Counted from the stretch's first letter, positions 43,460 to 55,700 are shown. The stretch: DNA of 64,000 nucleotides from Polytrichum commune (GCA_950295325.1 OX485808.1:28912527-28976526), one strand, 5' to 3'. Translations and numbers: made by a program. The notes: generated by a model from the sequence alone, not told the origin.

Positions 43460-45730
43460 TTACCATGCATCTATCCTCCACACGCTCTGTGTGCTTTTGA
43501 TCTAGCATCCTCAATCCTATTTCCTTTGTTTTTGGAACTTTTTGTTCTGTTCTGTTCTGTTTAGTTTAGTTTACAACACCTTCACCCAACGAGACCTCGG
43601 TGCTGGCAAGTGACCTCCAAGTCAATGACCTTGGACTGCGCTCAGAAAGCTTATTGCGTAACCATATTAGACTTGAAATCATGCATATAAGAGTTGCAGA
43701 GACTAGGTATGCAAGAAATTCTTCTCTTTACTGATAGCTTATGGTATCACTTGTAAACCGTCATGCATATTGTGTTAAAATGTATGCATATTGTGTTATG
43801 CATATTGTGTTAAAATGTATACCACAACATCGTTGCTACTGTCAAATAAGTCACAAAATATTACTACTTTGCTACTCCTCCATAAGTCACACAAAATCCT
43901 CAACTTTCAAATTGCTGATGGTCGACAGAGAGGAGGTGCAAGTCAACATGGACGTCGGACTGAAGCGAACATTTTTTGATTTCAGGCTCTTACATTCCTT
44001 CCCTTCTTAATGTTGAAATGAACCAGAAACATTCCAAGAATAAGTCTGAAGTTTTGCGTTGACCATTCCTCTCCCCTATTCTCTTAGTACTCCCGTCCCT
44101 CATCAGTCTGTTAGTTAAGTGCCAGCTGACGTCCATTTGGAAACCCTCCAGTGTGTGCATTTTCAGATAAATTCACAAACCTTAAAAAAGCAAACAAATT
44201 AAGGGAGTGTGTGCAACTCCCGCCAGATTGAGTAAAAATGAACTTGCCCATCACACTATGGACATGACCTTCCCTCCGGAAGACACTACATTCATTGTCT
44301 ACAATTTCAATTAAGGCAATCAAGCATATCAAGTTTCAGAGAGCCAATTGATTCCTCATTTGAAGACACCGAAATATAAGGTAATAGTGAGTTTGTACTG
44401 AACATGTACTAGATGTTGATCCCAGTGCAGAATACACATGTAAATGGACATTTCAGCTGTAATTTACCACAACAAAGCATCCACACCACAAATACCATGG
44501 CATTCGACTACAGAGCATTCAAACAACCTCATTTCACACATCAACCAATGCCAATCCTGACAAAGAGAGGCAACAGCAACTCAAATCCATACATTTTGCA
44601 CAACGATAGAGGCTGAAAGTGGAGGGCCCTTTGGACACCAACCTTTATTGCAGACATGAGTGGGTCTCACGTCCACCCATTGAAATTAGCCGCATTATAT
44701 AAGTAGTCATAGCGACTTCCGAGTTGGAACATCACTATCATCATCTTCACCTTCACCTTCCCTCTGTAAACGTACACAGCTTTCTTCCTTTCAGATGTAT
44801 GTACACCTCTCTTTAGTATACAGCCCGATCCACTCCGGGCAAAAAACATCCACACTTGCAACTCTTCTGCCGTTTCTTTCCCCTCCGCAAAACTTCTTCA
44901 ACAGTTAACGAAGGTTACCCAAACCTTCATCACGCCCTCTCTTCCAACACATGATGTGACTCAGGTACCCACATCTGGTGCCATTTGCAGCACTCAGTGG
45001 TACACTGAACCGTGCTGGGTATCAGCATCACTTCTGTGGAATTTTGTAACTGATACCCACAACGACAACAAACCCTCAAAGACCTCGGCTGGGCATCAGC
45101 AATTCTTTCGTAGAGACTTGCAATTGATTACCCACAACGACAACAACCCTTGAAAACCTCGTTTTCAGCATTCAGTGGTTACACTGACTCCTGCTGGGCA
45201 TCATCGGCAAATTCTTCCGTGGAAACAAACTGTCGCTGATACCCGCAACGACAAACAACAAAACCCTCGAGAAACCTTCTTCACTATGGTACTACTACCC
45301 ACCTCTTCTTAGCCTAGCGGCTAATAATCGAGTGACAACAACGATTGTGACCATCACCGCCTACCCCATTGGCTGCTTCCTTCCTGCCGCTAAATTTCTC
45401 CAGTCTGTGGAGAAAGAAATTTGGTCTAACAACTCCCCACTGCTTCCTTCCTTGAAATATCCCCCACATTGTGAAGAGAAATTTGGTTTAACAACTCCCA
45501 TTGCTTCCTCCTTGCCTCCAAATATCCTCCAAACTGGTGGAAATCTGGTCTCACTGACACCCTCCACTGCTTCCTCCCTGCCTCCAAATTTCCTCCAAAT
45601 TGTGTAGAAATTTGGTCTGGCTGACAACCCCTACATCTTCCTCCAGGGGCCTCCAAATTTTACAAAATTTGGGAGGTGTGTAGGCATCATTTGCACGAAG
45701 TGAGGTTTGGGAGGGTTTAGTGCGAGTTGT
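43460..45730. other. Spacer, no gene seen; short repeats near the end
   Basis: A short repeat tgcatattgtgtta(aaatgta) occurs three times at 43765-43825. From about 44960 to 45290 the phrases cagcactcagtggtacactg, ctgggtatcagca and cccacaacgacaacaaaccc recur two to three times. From 45380 to 45650 the pattern ctgcttcctccctgcc, tccaaattt.ctccaaa, tggtctgac recurs four times (period about 65-70 bp). These degenerate arrays lie just beyond the 3' end of the minus-strand gene at 45734. Confidence 0.5.
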
Positions 45731-45733
45731 TGC

Positions 45734-46417
45734 TTAGGATCGAAGAAGGGGTTGCGGACGCAGGTGGGTGAACAAGGAGCGAAAGGCACCGGTGAGATCC
45801 ACCCAGAGAAGAGTAGGCAAGCAGCTAAGGCATCCATTGCTACATCCACGGCTACACCCTCGAGAGGCCGGAGCCCACAGATCCTCCGCGCTCACAGATT
45901 GCTGCTGGAGTTGCTGTCTTTCGAGGTTGCTGGATCCCCCAGTGGTCAACCGTGCCCAGTAGCGCGCAAAGAACTGGTCAGGAGGGGTTTGGGGCGCAGA
46001 GGTTGGCAGAAGATATGCTCTTGCGGCACGCTCCACGAGACGGTTCTTAATGGGAGGCCTGTCGCAAAAGAGCTCATCGTCGTTGTCAGCGTCATGCTCC
46101 TTGCCTGCCTCCTCCACTACTCTCAGGCTCTCGCGCTTCAACCGCTTCACCGGGCTTGGGGGCCTGTTGGAAGGCATCAAGTCTCGGAGGCTGGTGTAGG
46201 AGAGGTTGTGTGAATCGTCAACTTCGTCGAAAAGGGTGAGTTCGGTATAGTTCTTCTTATGTGGAGACCATTTCTGGGGTGACCCTATCTTCTCCATCTC
46301 CAAGTAGGATTGAGAGGATGGGAGGACGACAGCTACCTGTCGATTGGGGTTGGGATTTGTCCAGGAAAACAAGGTTGAGAGGGGTGGAATGTTGAATGTT
46401 GTCGGCGGTTTTGTCAT
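45734..46417 (-). CDS. Plant-specific 227-residue protein of unknown function
   Basis: The frame is uninterrupted from ATG 46417 to TAA 45734. Two motif islands stand out: SYTSLRDLMPSNRPPSPV at residues 73-90, and PPIKNRLVERAARAYLLP at 121-138 followed by a QFFARYWARL stretch. A C-terminal hydrophobic/aromatic segment follows (CLSCLPTLLWVDLTGAFRSL, about 196-215). I recall small angiosperm proteins with a SL.D.LP box and an IKNRLVKQAAWAYL-like box and no known role. The likeness is from memory and unchecked. The charged linker (EEAGKEHDADNDDE) suggests a flexible protein. A pyrimidine tract and GTGCAG end just 15 bp before the ATG (46432), so an intron probably interrupts the 5' leader. The codons are markedly GC-rich relative to neighbours. 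Confidence 0.75.
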   Translation of the reverse strand: MTKPPTTFNIPPLSTLFSWTNPNPNRQVAVVLPSSQSYLEMEKIGSPQKWSPHKKNYTELTLFDEVDDSHNLSYTSLRDLMPSNRPPSPVKRLKRESLRVVEEAGKEHDADNDDELFCDRPPIKNRLVERAARAYLLPTSAPQTPPDQFFARYWARLTTGGSSNLERQQLQQQSVSAEDLWAPASRGCSRGCSNGCLSCLPTLLWVDLTGAFRSLFTHLRPQPLLRS

Positions 46418-46431
46418 TTTAGGAGAAAGGC
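46418..46431 (-). promoter_or_regulatory. Splice acceptor directly upstream of the main ATG
   Basis: On the minus strand, tatctctgtgcag precedes GCCTTTCTCCTAAAATGACA. The acceptor AG is at 46433-46432, so the last leader exon would begin at 46431 and hold 14 bases before the ATG. Confidence 0.45.
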
Positions 46432-46486
46432 CTGCACAGAGATAGACACTCGCGATAAGGCCACAGCGTTGACATCAACAGAGATA

Positions 46487-48420
46487 CCTCATTTTATGAT
46501 GATGATCCGCATGTATGAATGGCACAGATGATAATGATGATGAAAAATTATCGAAATCAGATCGCTCCATCCACACATTTTGCCACGCCTGTTTGATCGT
46601 CGACCATATTCTTTCAATACTTTTGAGACACTGACGATAAGGCACAAACACCTTGGCAAGTGCACCACCCACAGAGAGAGAGAGAGAGAGAGAGAGCCCA
46701 ATTTATGATGTACGCATGTATGAATGACACAGATGATGATGAATTATCGAAATCAGATCAGTCCATGCACACATTCTGCCACCCCTGATTATTCGTCTAC
46801 CACGTTCTTTCAATACTTTTGAGCTTTCAAGAAGCAGCCATGGCGAACCAGTACGGATCGACAATGTTCGAGTTCTCTGTGTACGCTTCCAGAATCCATC
46901 GTGTCCCAACCAGAAGAAAGAAAATCCCCCAGAAATGCCCAAAGGAAATACGTGCTCTGAAATCGGGTATAGGGTGTTCAGTAGAGTGAGGAAGAACAAA
47001 AAGACAGAGTGGATGGTGAGAGAGACTCGCAGAAAATAGAGAATTTACAAGCTTCGATATCACAACAATCGATGCGACCACGAAAAAAACGACTAAAAGA
47101 CAGCAAGCAGGGGCGAGGATAACCCACCAACTAATGTCTAACCCATCCTTCCGGATGTCTAACACAGACAATGAAGATTCATGGACTTCAGCCCCATGTG
47201 CATTTCACACCCTTGTTCGACCTGATTCTTTCGACACTCTCAAACCCTCTCCAAGCAGCCATATGCGAGATCTTCTGTATACGCAAAAAAAAAGTGGTGT
47301 TGACTACGCTTCCTCAATCCATCATGCCCCAACCAGAAGAAATCCCAACAAAGCCCTAAGGACACCAGACGTGCGAAAGGACAAAAAGACAGAGTGGGTA
47401 GTGAAGGACTCGAAGACACAGGGAGAGCCCACAAATTTCGACACGACAACAATTGACGCGACGACGACGACGACAACAAGTAACGGCGAAGATAACCCAC
47501 CAACCCTGTTCGTCGACCAAATTCTCTTAACTCTCTTAAGCTCTCTAGAAGCAGTAGCGGCGGAGTACGCATCTGAAAATGTTCGAGTTTCTCCTGCATA
47601 CTCGAAATTTCCTGGAGCCGAATGCGCTTCCATAATCTATCATGTCCCAACCACAAGAAACCCCCAAAAGCGCCGACGGCGCCAAGGTGAAAGACTCGGC
47701 GAACCCACAAACTTCGACACAAATCGAAAGATAGCAAATAGGGGAGAGAAAAAGATGACAAACCAACCATCCGAAAATGTTCGAGTTCTTCTCTGCACGC
47801 AGAAGTTACACAATCCATCATGTCCCAACCAGAATCCATGTCCCAACCAGAATCCATGTCCCCCAAAAGTGACTAAGGGCAAGACTCGAAGGAACCACAA
47901 ACGTCGACACAACAGTAACAAATCGATGCCACCGCATCTAAACCGTGACCAAAAATAGAACCAACCAGGACATATCCACCCATCTGAAATGTTTAAGTTC
48001 TTCTGTAAACGCAAAATTTTCCGTGGTAACGAACGGGCTTCCACAATCCATCATGTCCCAACCATAAGACAATCTCCCAAAAGCGCCAAGAGCGCCAACA
48101 CGTGTGGGTAGTGCAAGATTCGGAGAAACACCCACAAAGGTAACACCACCACAACAAATCGATGCGACGACATCTAAGCAGCGAAAAACATGACAAACCA
48201 ACCATCTGAAGTGTTCGAGCTCTTCTGTATACGCAGAAATCCCATGGTGCCCAATGGGCTTACGCAATCCTCCATGTCCCAAACCAGAAGAAATCCCCCC
48301 AAAGTGCCCAAGGGCGCCAAAAAGTATGGGTAGTGCAAGACTCGAAGAAAACAAACATGTCGACACCGCCATAACAAATCGACGAGCACCACATCTAAAC
48401 CGCGACCAAACGCAAAATAA
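46487..48420. repeat. Degenerate multi-copy repeat array filling the probable leader intron
   Basis: Six copies of a segment with tgttcgagttctt, tgtatacgc, gcttcc.caatccatcatgtc and ccaaccagaagaaa lie near 46864, 47269, 47578, 47774, 47988 and 48211 (spacing 180-400 bp). At the left side, another piece (catgtatgaatg, gaaatcagatc, ccacacattttgccac, ttctttcaatacttttgag) is duplicated at 46507 and 46711, separated by a GA tract. The array creates a spurious 274-codon plus-strand frame (47134-47958). It resembles intron-growth arrays seen at three other places in this window. Confidence 0.75.
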
Positions 48421-48505
48421 GACTACTAAACAGGAGCGATAAGAGAGGATGGGAGAGGAGAAGATGATGATGATTAACACATATATACATAACCCGCATA
48501 CATAC

Positions 48506-48586
48506 CTGCGTGTGAGGGGTAACTCCGAGCTGCACAGCGGGCGAGACCCGAGTGTCAGAGGAAGCTGGCGCCCCACTCTTCTCCAT
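48506..48586 (-). other. Probable upstream exon with uORF for the 227-residue protein gene
   Basis: A minus-strand ATG at 48586 opens a 27-codon stretch (MEKSGAPASSDTRVSP and on to TPHTQ) that ends exactly at a consensus donor, CAG|GTATGT (48506/48505). Joined to the acceptor at 46432 it reads five more codons (AFLLK) and stops at TGA, which overlaps the main start as ATGA. This would be a 32-codon upstream ORF of the reinitiation type. The join is inferred, and the exon could belong to another transcript. Confidence 0.35.
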
Positions 48587-48589
48587 CTT

Positions 48590-49117
48590 TTAGGACCACG
48601 CATCTCCCGGTGCGGGAGTGAAAAACACCATTATCCCCATCTTCGTTCTCCTCTCGGCTCGGATGATGCGTTGTATGCAGCTTAACAACAGATGATGTTG
48701 ATGATCCTCCGCTACCACCACTACCCCGCGACATCCTCAACTCAACTCAACCCAACCCAACCCAATCCCCAAACAAACCCCCAAAACTCCTCTACTCCAC
48801 GCCCTTGCACCTCACACCCCACTCCCCACTCCCCGCAAATCCCAAAACAACCAAGGACACACCACCTCACAATACTCCACCTCGAACAATTTAAGAAGAA
48901 CCAACCCAAAAAAATATACCAAACCCTCCTCAACGATGCAACAACGCCCTACACGAGACTCTTGCCGCCGCCGCAAGAGGATGATTTCTCGTCGTCGTCG
49001 TCGTCGTCGGAGAAGTCTTCTTTCTGCAAACGTGATGAATCGAGAAGCGTCGTGCGGTTGTGTGTGTCTGTGTGTTAGCTAAGCTTAACTTAAGCTTCCT
49101 GCCTGCCTGCCTTTCAA

Positions 49118-49148
<31 letters not shown>

Positions 49149-49160
49149 GCAAAGAAACTA
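48590..49160 (-). promoter_or_regulatory. Likely promoter region of the minus-strand gene, with simple repeats
   Basis: GC-rich leader-like sequence with CCCAACCCAACCCAA (about 48745-48765), a (GTC)n run at 48990-49009 and an (ATG)n run at 49119-49147. C/A-rich on the plus strand, hence G/T-rich on the gene strand. The assignment as promoter rests on position and composition only. Confidence 0.3.
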
Positions 49161-50880
49161 CATACATAGCATGCAAGAGGCTGATTGGATTCCGCGGAGT
49201 TCCGATCGAGTCAGTAGGTAAGTACTGTTAAAGCAAGCATTGGCAGGGACTCATTCAGTTGATGAGTACATGTTACTACTATTTGCTACTGTGTGATGCC
49301 AAATGAAGTGCGCTTTTCTTTCTTCCTTTCTTTCTTTCCTTGTTACCTACTACTCACCAATGACCATGTGTAACTTTTAGTGGAAGACCGACAGTGCATC
49401 ATGCAGGAAGGCTGAAAAGGCAGCCCCGGGGAAGTCGATATCGTTTGTCGGAGCCTGCAGGATTATAGTAGAAGAGATTATTACCTTGCCTTGATGCTCT
49501 CAAGTTGCTTCATGCGGTGGCATCCCATCCGATCGTGAATGATAATGATCAGGATTAGATTAAGATAAGTTACCTTCTTGGTAAGTAAGTTAATTGTCAA
49601 TAAGTTTCCAACTTGATCTGGAGTCTTCTGGACTCTCGCGATTCTTTCGATGACGTCAAGATGAATTGCGTATGTAGGTAAGTTAAGTTAGGTAATGTAA
49701 TCGAAACGCACGGAGGATGACGAAGGTGGGAAGCATCTGGCGAGGGAATAAGTTTATGACTGACTCATCAGCCACCGGAACAGCATGAAGTGTGGATTGC
49801 AAGCCTGTTTCGGTGGCGATGCGGAGGAGGATCATCCAAGGTATCAATTTGGTATATGAGGAGTCATCAACATGATACAGGCTTATAGATAATGTTTTGC
49901 CACTCTTACTAACAATTGTGAAGCAGAGGCGCCCATAACCGATCATTCAAGAGATTTTGCGCCAGGTCTCGAGAAGAATGTAAGGCGGTGCAAATTTCTC
50001 CCATGTAGGAAGACAGAAATGAGGAGGACTGCAAATTTTTTGGTGATTTTTTTTTATTTAAATTAAAAAAATTTAAGCCAAAAGTTGGTCCACACATATG
50101 ACCCATGTCTATTCATAATCATAACTGCTCATTCCTCCTCGCTCTGGCATTCAAAATCAAGACATGTGTCATGACATTATTGGTTCTAGCCTGATTAAAA
50201 TTACAATGCCCTATAAATTGCCAATGGGTCCCTGATCGATAATAGATGCCTCTACTATAGTGATTGAGTTCCAATGTTGGGTGGGTAATAATATTAAGGA
50301 TGGGGTTCACATTACATCATTTATGGTATTTAGTGTCACGGACACTACTTACAAAGGGCCTCACTAGGTGCCTAGAGGTTTCGAAGTGTTCAGTTTGCTA
50401 AATTGTCCATATGATACTATTCTTCAACATAAGTAACTTGTTTCTGTGAAAAAATATTTACATTATAGCATTTAGCATAGGACATTGGGAGAATTGAGAT
50501 GATGGTTTTGCGTTTTGGTATGCAAGGGGAAGATATTTAAAGTAAACATACTAATGGTAGGTGTCATTTGTATACGTTTTACTCAACTTGTAGACCATTG
50601 TGTAACATAGACATACACCTCGTAATATTATTGAACATCTCATATCAAGATATTAGTAAGTGCACTTGAACGCCAAGTATCACAAGGTGACACTAATGGT
50701 GAAGTTGTTGATCATTAGTGCAACCTAGGATATGCCTCAAAATTGGGTAAGTGACACTATAATGCGTGTGACACAAAATACCATAAACGGTGAACTAGGG
50801 TTGAGACCAAAAGAAACTCTAAAATTGAGTGATCCTATTGGTCAAGAGCAAAATTTTGGACCCAAGGAGCTTACACTAGG
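49160..50880. other. Spacer, no gene seen
   Basis: Only short open frames. The phrases tgtcac(ac)aaa(a)taccataaa and aggtatttagtgtcac occur at both ends of 50320-50800, partly inverted, which hints at a degraded inverted-repeat element. Confidence 0.3.
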
Positions 50881-50892
50881 ATCCAATGTATG

Positions 50893-50914
50893 AATACATA
50901 CATACATACATACA

Positions 50915-50950
<36 letters not shown>

Positions 50951-50956
50951 TATGAA
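50893..50956. repeat. Microsatellite (CATA)n followed by (TA)n
   Basis: About twelve CATA units followed by TATATATATA. Confidence 0.97.
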
Positions 50957-51079
50957 TGAATGATGCTAATGTGGTATCACTTTTCCCACCAACTCTCGTC
51001 AGTCTCACAACTCAAGAAAATATTCCGCCCAATTTGAGAAACCCAATTTCAAGCTTGGATCCACTTTTTAAGTCCAAAA

Positions 51080-51345
51080 GTATGGGGTGTTTCTATGGGT
51101 GAGTTTACACGAGGGTCTAGGTCTAATAAACTTGGGTTCCAAAACACCCCTTGAATGGACCTAACTTTCAGGCTGAAGGTTGGACAGAAGACTGAAGATC
51201 AATTTCTCAAACTAAGAGGAGTATTTTTTCTTGATTGAGGACCGTTGATAAAAACTGGAAATTGATGCCACATTTGTGCCACTCTATTTTAAAATAAATA
51301 AAATTTTCACCTTGGATACGGGACCCTAGTGTAAATCATGTGGCC
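51080..51345 (+). repeat. Dispersed repeat family R3, copy 1 (second copy at 56195-56430)
   Basis: Both copies run tttaca...gggtc.aggtc.aa, cttggg.tccaaa, gaccttactttc, tttctc(aa/ga)a, tg.cacattggtgccac, then a statement like ggacc.tagtgtaaa. They are in the same orientation with about 65-70% match by eye. Internal phrases such as ggacctaagt or accctagtgtaaa repeat within a copy. Confidence 0.6.
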
Positions 51346-51349
51346 CCAT

Positions 51350-52880
51350 CAATTAGCTCTCGACAAAATAGGACCGCTCAATGTTGGAGTTTCTTTAGTC
51401 TTGGACCTTTGTGTAAACCCAACCTAAGCTACGTGGCCCCATTTTGTGAGCACTTCCAACCCCGCATATAATTTTGACGGTTGGATTGGAATTGAAGGTT
51501 TGCTTTCTCAATCTTTTGAAAATTTGGAATTGGAGGTTATCAACAAATCAAAGATACTCGTCCAACACTCACAATTTCCATCATGGAGAGGTTATGCCTT
51601 CCACCCACGTTTTCTTACATCGATCCACACATTCAATTGCATCCATCTCTCATATAAAACGTCATGTGATCCAACATCTTGTTCACAAAAATCCTAAATG
51701 ACGTGCACAACCTCTTCACGATGAACTAATCTCTCCTCCCACCCGCCATTCAACCAAGTCCGCCCACTAGCCATTGTCCGACTCCCTACAACTAAACAAG
51801 TTATACAATCACACCCACTATTTGGATCTACACAACGCTATATCTTTCTTATTATCGATGTATTTTCTTACCAAGTAAAGTTGTTAATGTCATGTTAATG
51901 TCCAAACCACCAACGTAACATTCGTTGGTAAAATACAAGAGACACAATACATCGATATAGCATCACGTGATTCCAAATAGTAAGCGACACTAAACGCATC
52001 ACCTCTACCTCATAGTTCGGAACCAAAACGAACTCCCAATTCACCCTCGACGTGTTGGGCAGTGTTCATCAAGATTGAAGCCCTCGTATGAGTTTCATTT
52101 TGAAGGGCTCTCAAATTTCAGTCCTTTAATTGAAGGGTTGGTTCAAATCTAAGACATCGATCCAAGAATATAGAATTGAAATACAAAACTCATAATAAAC
52201 TTGTGCATGAATTATATGGTACATGTTTCCAGTACAATGTGAAGAATTCAGATTCAACCATCTAACTTTACTTCTTGTAGTGACAATGCCCTTCACTTGT
52301 TGGTTCTTGTGGCGGGCATATTATATTGAGGACTTCAAGTGACGCCTTCATTTTCAACCTGGGGTTGCGTTTTGAAGGGTTGTTTTGAGAGAGGTATATT
52401 TTGAAGGGCCAAATCGCGTTTGAAGGGCATTGAAGACTTCAATCTTGAACATTGGTGTTGGGAGCTATGTGTGTTGCATAAAAGGCCCCCCAAACCCGGC
52501 CGGGACCTAATTAACTTACCTCCAAATTCATCCGGTGCCCAACAAAACACGGTTGAAGTGGCTTGAAATCTACACACACGTGGGAATTCGGTGACGGGGA
52601 AAATGACCCCGGAACCGGCATCGTGGAGCTTATGCGCTCGGGGTTCCGCCATAATTGACAAGGGGGAGCCCATGTGTGTTGATTTTTGTGGGTATTATTA
52701 GGAGTAGTGTGCCCAGCCAGCCATAAAATATGCATAAACAAGCAGTTGATTTCAGTATCTTGCGGTTTTTAGGTGCCGCATGATTGCGGTGCTCAGAGTC
52801 ATAGGGAATGCACTCAAGGTTTTCGGGAGCCTTAAGACATGCCCTTTTATAGACTTATCCTGTGGAATGTGAGTTACACG
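51350..52880. other. Spacer, no gene recognised
   Basis: The motif ttgaaggg(ct/tt) recurs many times between 52080 and 52430. The minus-strand open frame 52673-52335 lies over GC-richer sequence but shows no family motif. Confidence 0.3.
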
Positions 52881-52886
52881 TGTGCC

Positions 52887-52960
52887 AAATCTCTTTAGTT
52901 TTGGTTGGCCTTCTGTCTCAAAATAAAAATAAAAATAAAAAATAAAAATCTCTTTAGTTT
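52887..52960 (+). mobile_element. 5'-truncated retroposon with 15-bp target-site duplication
   Basis: The sequence aaatctctttagttt stands at 52887-52901 and again, identical, at 52946-52960. The 44 bases between are TGGTTGGCCTTCTGTCTC plus an (AAAAAT)n tail. The same 3' end, in inverse orientation, forms the insert at 67-103. Two independent short insertions with perfect duplications identify one LINE/SINE family active in the recent past. Confidence 0.92.
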
Positions 52961-52999
52961 GTGAACGCTCCTCAGTTACGATTCCAGGTCAACTTCCAA

Positions 53000-53520
53000 A
53001 AGCATACTTTTTGTGCATAATTTGTTGAAACTCCCCAGACTCTTGTCCCCACCCAGCCTAAGATCCGAGCTTATGATGCCACCTTCCAATTTCGGCCATT
53101 CAGATTTTTTATTTTTTTATTTTGATTTTTGGTTCCGGTATAAACCTTACAACACTGTAAGGTAGACGGACCTAACTTATGTCCGGGATGAACTGGCGGT
53201 TAGTTACAGATGAATTGGTTGAGTTTGAGGAATGACCGGTTGAGGTTCGAGGCTTCAAGAGAATTACCGATCGTTTTAGAGGAATCTATGGAATATATCT
53301 CAAATGAATTAAGTGAAATTGGAAGATGTCAACATGTAACCGGTTGGGTTTAGAATCATTAGGATTTCGACCGACTATATATGTCCAAAAACTTCCTGGG
53401 CACATAGACATGTCCATTTCCGATAATAATAATAATATACAATGCCAGACAATCCGAAGTGAGCATTTATGCTCACTTCGAATGAGCATTTGAGCAATCG
53501 AATAAGCATTTATGCTCTTT
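53000..53520. other. Spacer with short repeats, no gene seen
   Basis: The phrase gagcatttatgctc(actt) with variants gagcatttgagc and aagcatttatgctc occurs three times at 53462-53520. Confidence 0.4.
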
Positions 53521-53524
53521 GAGA

Positions 53525-53700
53525 ATTTGTCACAACTTGAGGTTTGCTCACCTTCATTTCATTCATGTGGCAATAACAAATGCGTACAAGATTTGTTAAT
53601 TGATTGCGTTTTTTTCTTGAATTTATTGCTCATCAAAAGAGGTCAAACCTCCTAGAAGAAACCACAATAGGCTCGTCTATCTCAACCACACAACTGCAAT
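53525..53700 (+). repeat. Dispersed repeat family R4, copy 1 (second copy at 57290-57425)
   Basis: Shared order with 57290-57425: acaagatttg.taat.aattg, catcaa(aa/ga)gag..caaacct, ccacaa(t/c)a.gctc.tctacct. Same orientation. Confidence 0.65.
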
Positions 53701-55700
53701 GCCAATTATGTCTAACTAGGAAAGGCTAGAAAGACATGCTAGGTTAACTATAGTTACTACGATATAATAAGATTTACCTTGGTTTTTGAAGTAATGTTTC
53801 ACATGTATATTGTGGGCCACATTGATAATCAAACTTCTTGATGTGGTGTCTTGTCATAAATTGCTTAAACTTCTACATGAGTGTTGCTTGTCATATTATC
53901 TATGTCATTTGCCATGCACCACTTCTCACAAATACCCTACCACATATGATAATTTTTCTTTTACTTGTCACAAATTGACATACCCTGCAACTTTATTGAC
54001 CCACGTAAATTTGCGTCAATGTTAATAAAGAAAAAATTAAAATTAAAACATGACCCCATGATGGTGTTGAAGGTGGATCATTAGATTTCTCGTAGTCAAT
54101 AAAAATGAAATGGAAGAGGCATGAGAATCAATAAGGTTGGAATAAGGCCACAACGTTGGTCTTAGAGGGATAAGAGTTATCCCATGTTGTTTGTATGAAC
54201 CATGAAGGAGACGAAAGTAAATAAAAGGCAAAGCAAGGAGAGAATGAGACCATCTCACTCCAAGCATTGTTCATATGTCTTTGTGTCTGTGTTCTTGCTT
54301 GTGCATTCTCATCTCTAGTCTTATTGACTTCCAATAGATGATAAACATTTGTAAGAAAAGATTATAACTAAAACAATTATGCGACCCACAATAATACGAT
54401 CATTTTCTTGTGTCGATGATGAATAGTGTGGCCCCACACTACATCGAATTATTTAGTATACCTTAGTGGTCTTATATGATCCCACTGGCATGAAACCCAA
54501 GAATTTAACCTACTAATGTCACGTAGGTTGAACTCCTCCTCTCATATAGAATTATTTGGAGAGCTACAATACAATGTACATTATGTTACATTTCGCTAAA
54601 GAAAACTCTAGCTAAGTCCGCTACAACCTCGAGTTCTAGCTAACACTCACATACTAAAGTTCCTACCTAACCGGTGGTACAACCCGTGTCTATATATGTC
54701 CCATAACTCCATGCTCCAACCTATCGAGTTCAAAAAGCAACACACTTTAAGTAAATTTCCAAAAACAACTCGTATAAAGCAACACATGCACATAGTTCAC
54801 TCAAGTGCATGCTACATTTATTTTGAGCCCAAATCCATCACATGGGGGCTTCAAGATGGGGTCCACAATGGCACACTCTTTGGGCGCCAATCATTTTACC
54901 ATAACAATGGCTCCATATAGTCAAGATGAGCCTTACTACATTTAGAGTAGCGTGTTTGTCGAGGCTTTGCTCACATCAAGTGGAAAGGAAAGCGTACACT
55001 TTGCTAGGTTTGTCCATCTACACATGTGCTTTTGTTATCCTTTTTGTGTTTTTGTTTTTCAAGAACCGTTTTAGCGGTGCAACCTCATATTCTTGTTAAT
55101 TTTAACATAACCAATCCTTAACTGACATCACAACTGTGGCATGAAGGTAAACTCAGGTAAGCTTTGAAAAGGTTTATCCCCAAAAAACAAAAACAAAAAA
55201 CCAACACATGCATGTTCATTTGAGAGCATGTTACATTCAATGTGAACCATAAACCATCAGATGGAGGTCCAAAATGGGGTTTAGGGGTTTAGTGATGGTT
55301 GCAAATGGGGCTCCAACCAATGGTGTGGCAAACACTTTCGACACTTCCATCAATGCACTCAACAAGATCAAATTCCCAATAACCAAGATAGGCCAACTTT
55401 GTGTGTTTGAGTCAAGCCCCTTTTACAACCTCACTTTGCTCGGGTGAAGTGGAAAGCACGTGCTATCCATCTCTATACCATGACCTTTTGTTGCTCTATC
55501 GTACAACCCTTTTTTGATAGCTCTAGATGTGCGACCTCAAGTGCTAGTTAACTTTAACAATGGTAGTCTTGCTATGTTCTCAAAAAAAAGAAAAAAAAGA
55601 AAGAAAGCACATGCACATTTGAGTGCATGTCACATTCCAATTTGAATCCAATTTTTTGAACATGCGGAGGGGGGGGGGGGGGTCCACAACGACAAAGGTG
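53700..55700. other. Spacer with further dispersed repeats, no gene seen
   Basis: The phrase acacatgca(ca/tg)(t)..ttcactt/ttgagtgcatg.tacatt occurs near 54783, 55205 and 55605, each followed by a Gly-free, A/T-rich linker. This is a three-copy degenerate repeat of about 400-bp period. A (G)14 tract lies at 55669-55682. Confidence 0.45.

Noticed and set aside
47134-47958. 274-codon plus-strand open frame
   Set aside because: It is produced by the degenerate repeat array (recurrent APTRRNP-type reading). It has no domain, no frame continuity in the other units, and lies in the probable leader intron of a minus-strand gene.
48692-49078. 128-codon plus-strand open frame rich in Pro, Thr and Ser
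   Set aside because: Low-complexity reading of simple repeats (CCCAA, GTC) in a likely promoter region; no motif.
50320-50800. Complete inverted-repeat element around gtgtcac / taccataaa phrases
   Set aside because: The inverted phrases are short and imperfect, and no target duplication could be seen.
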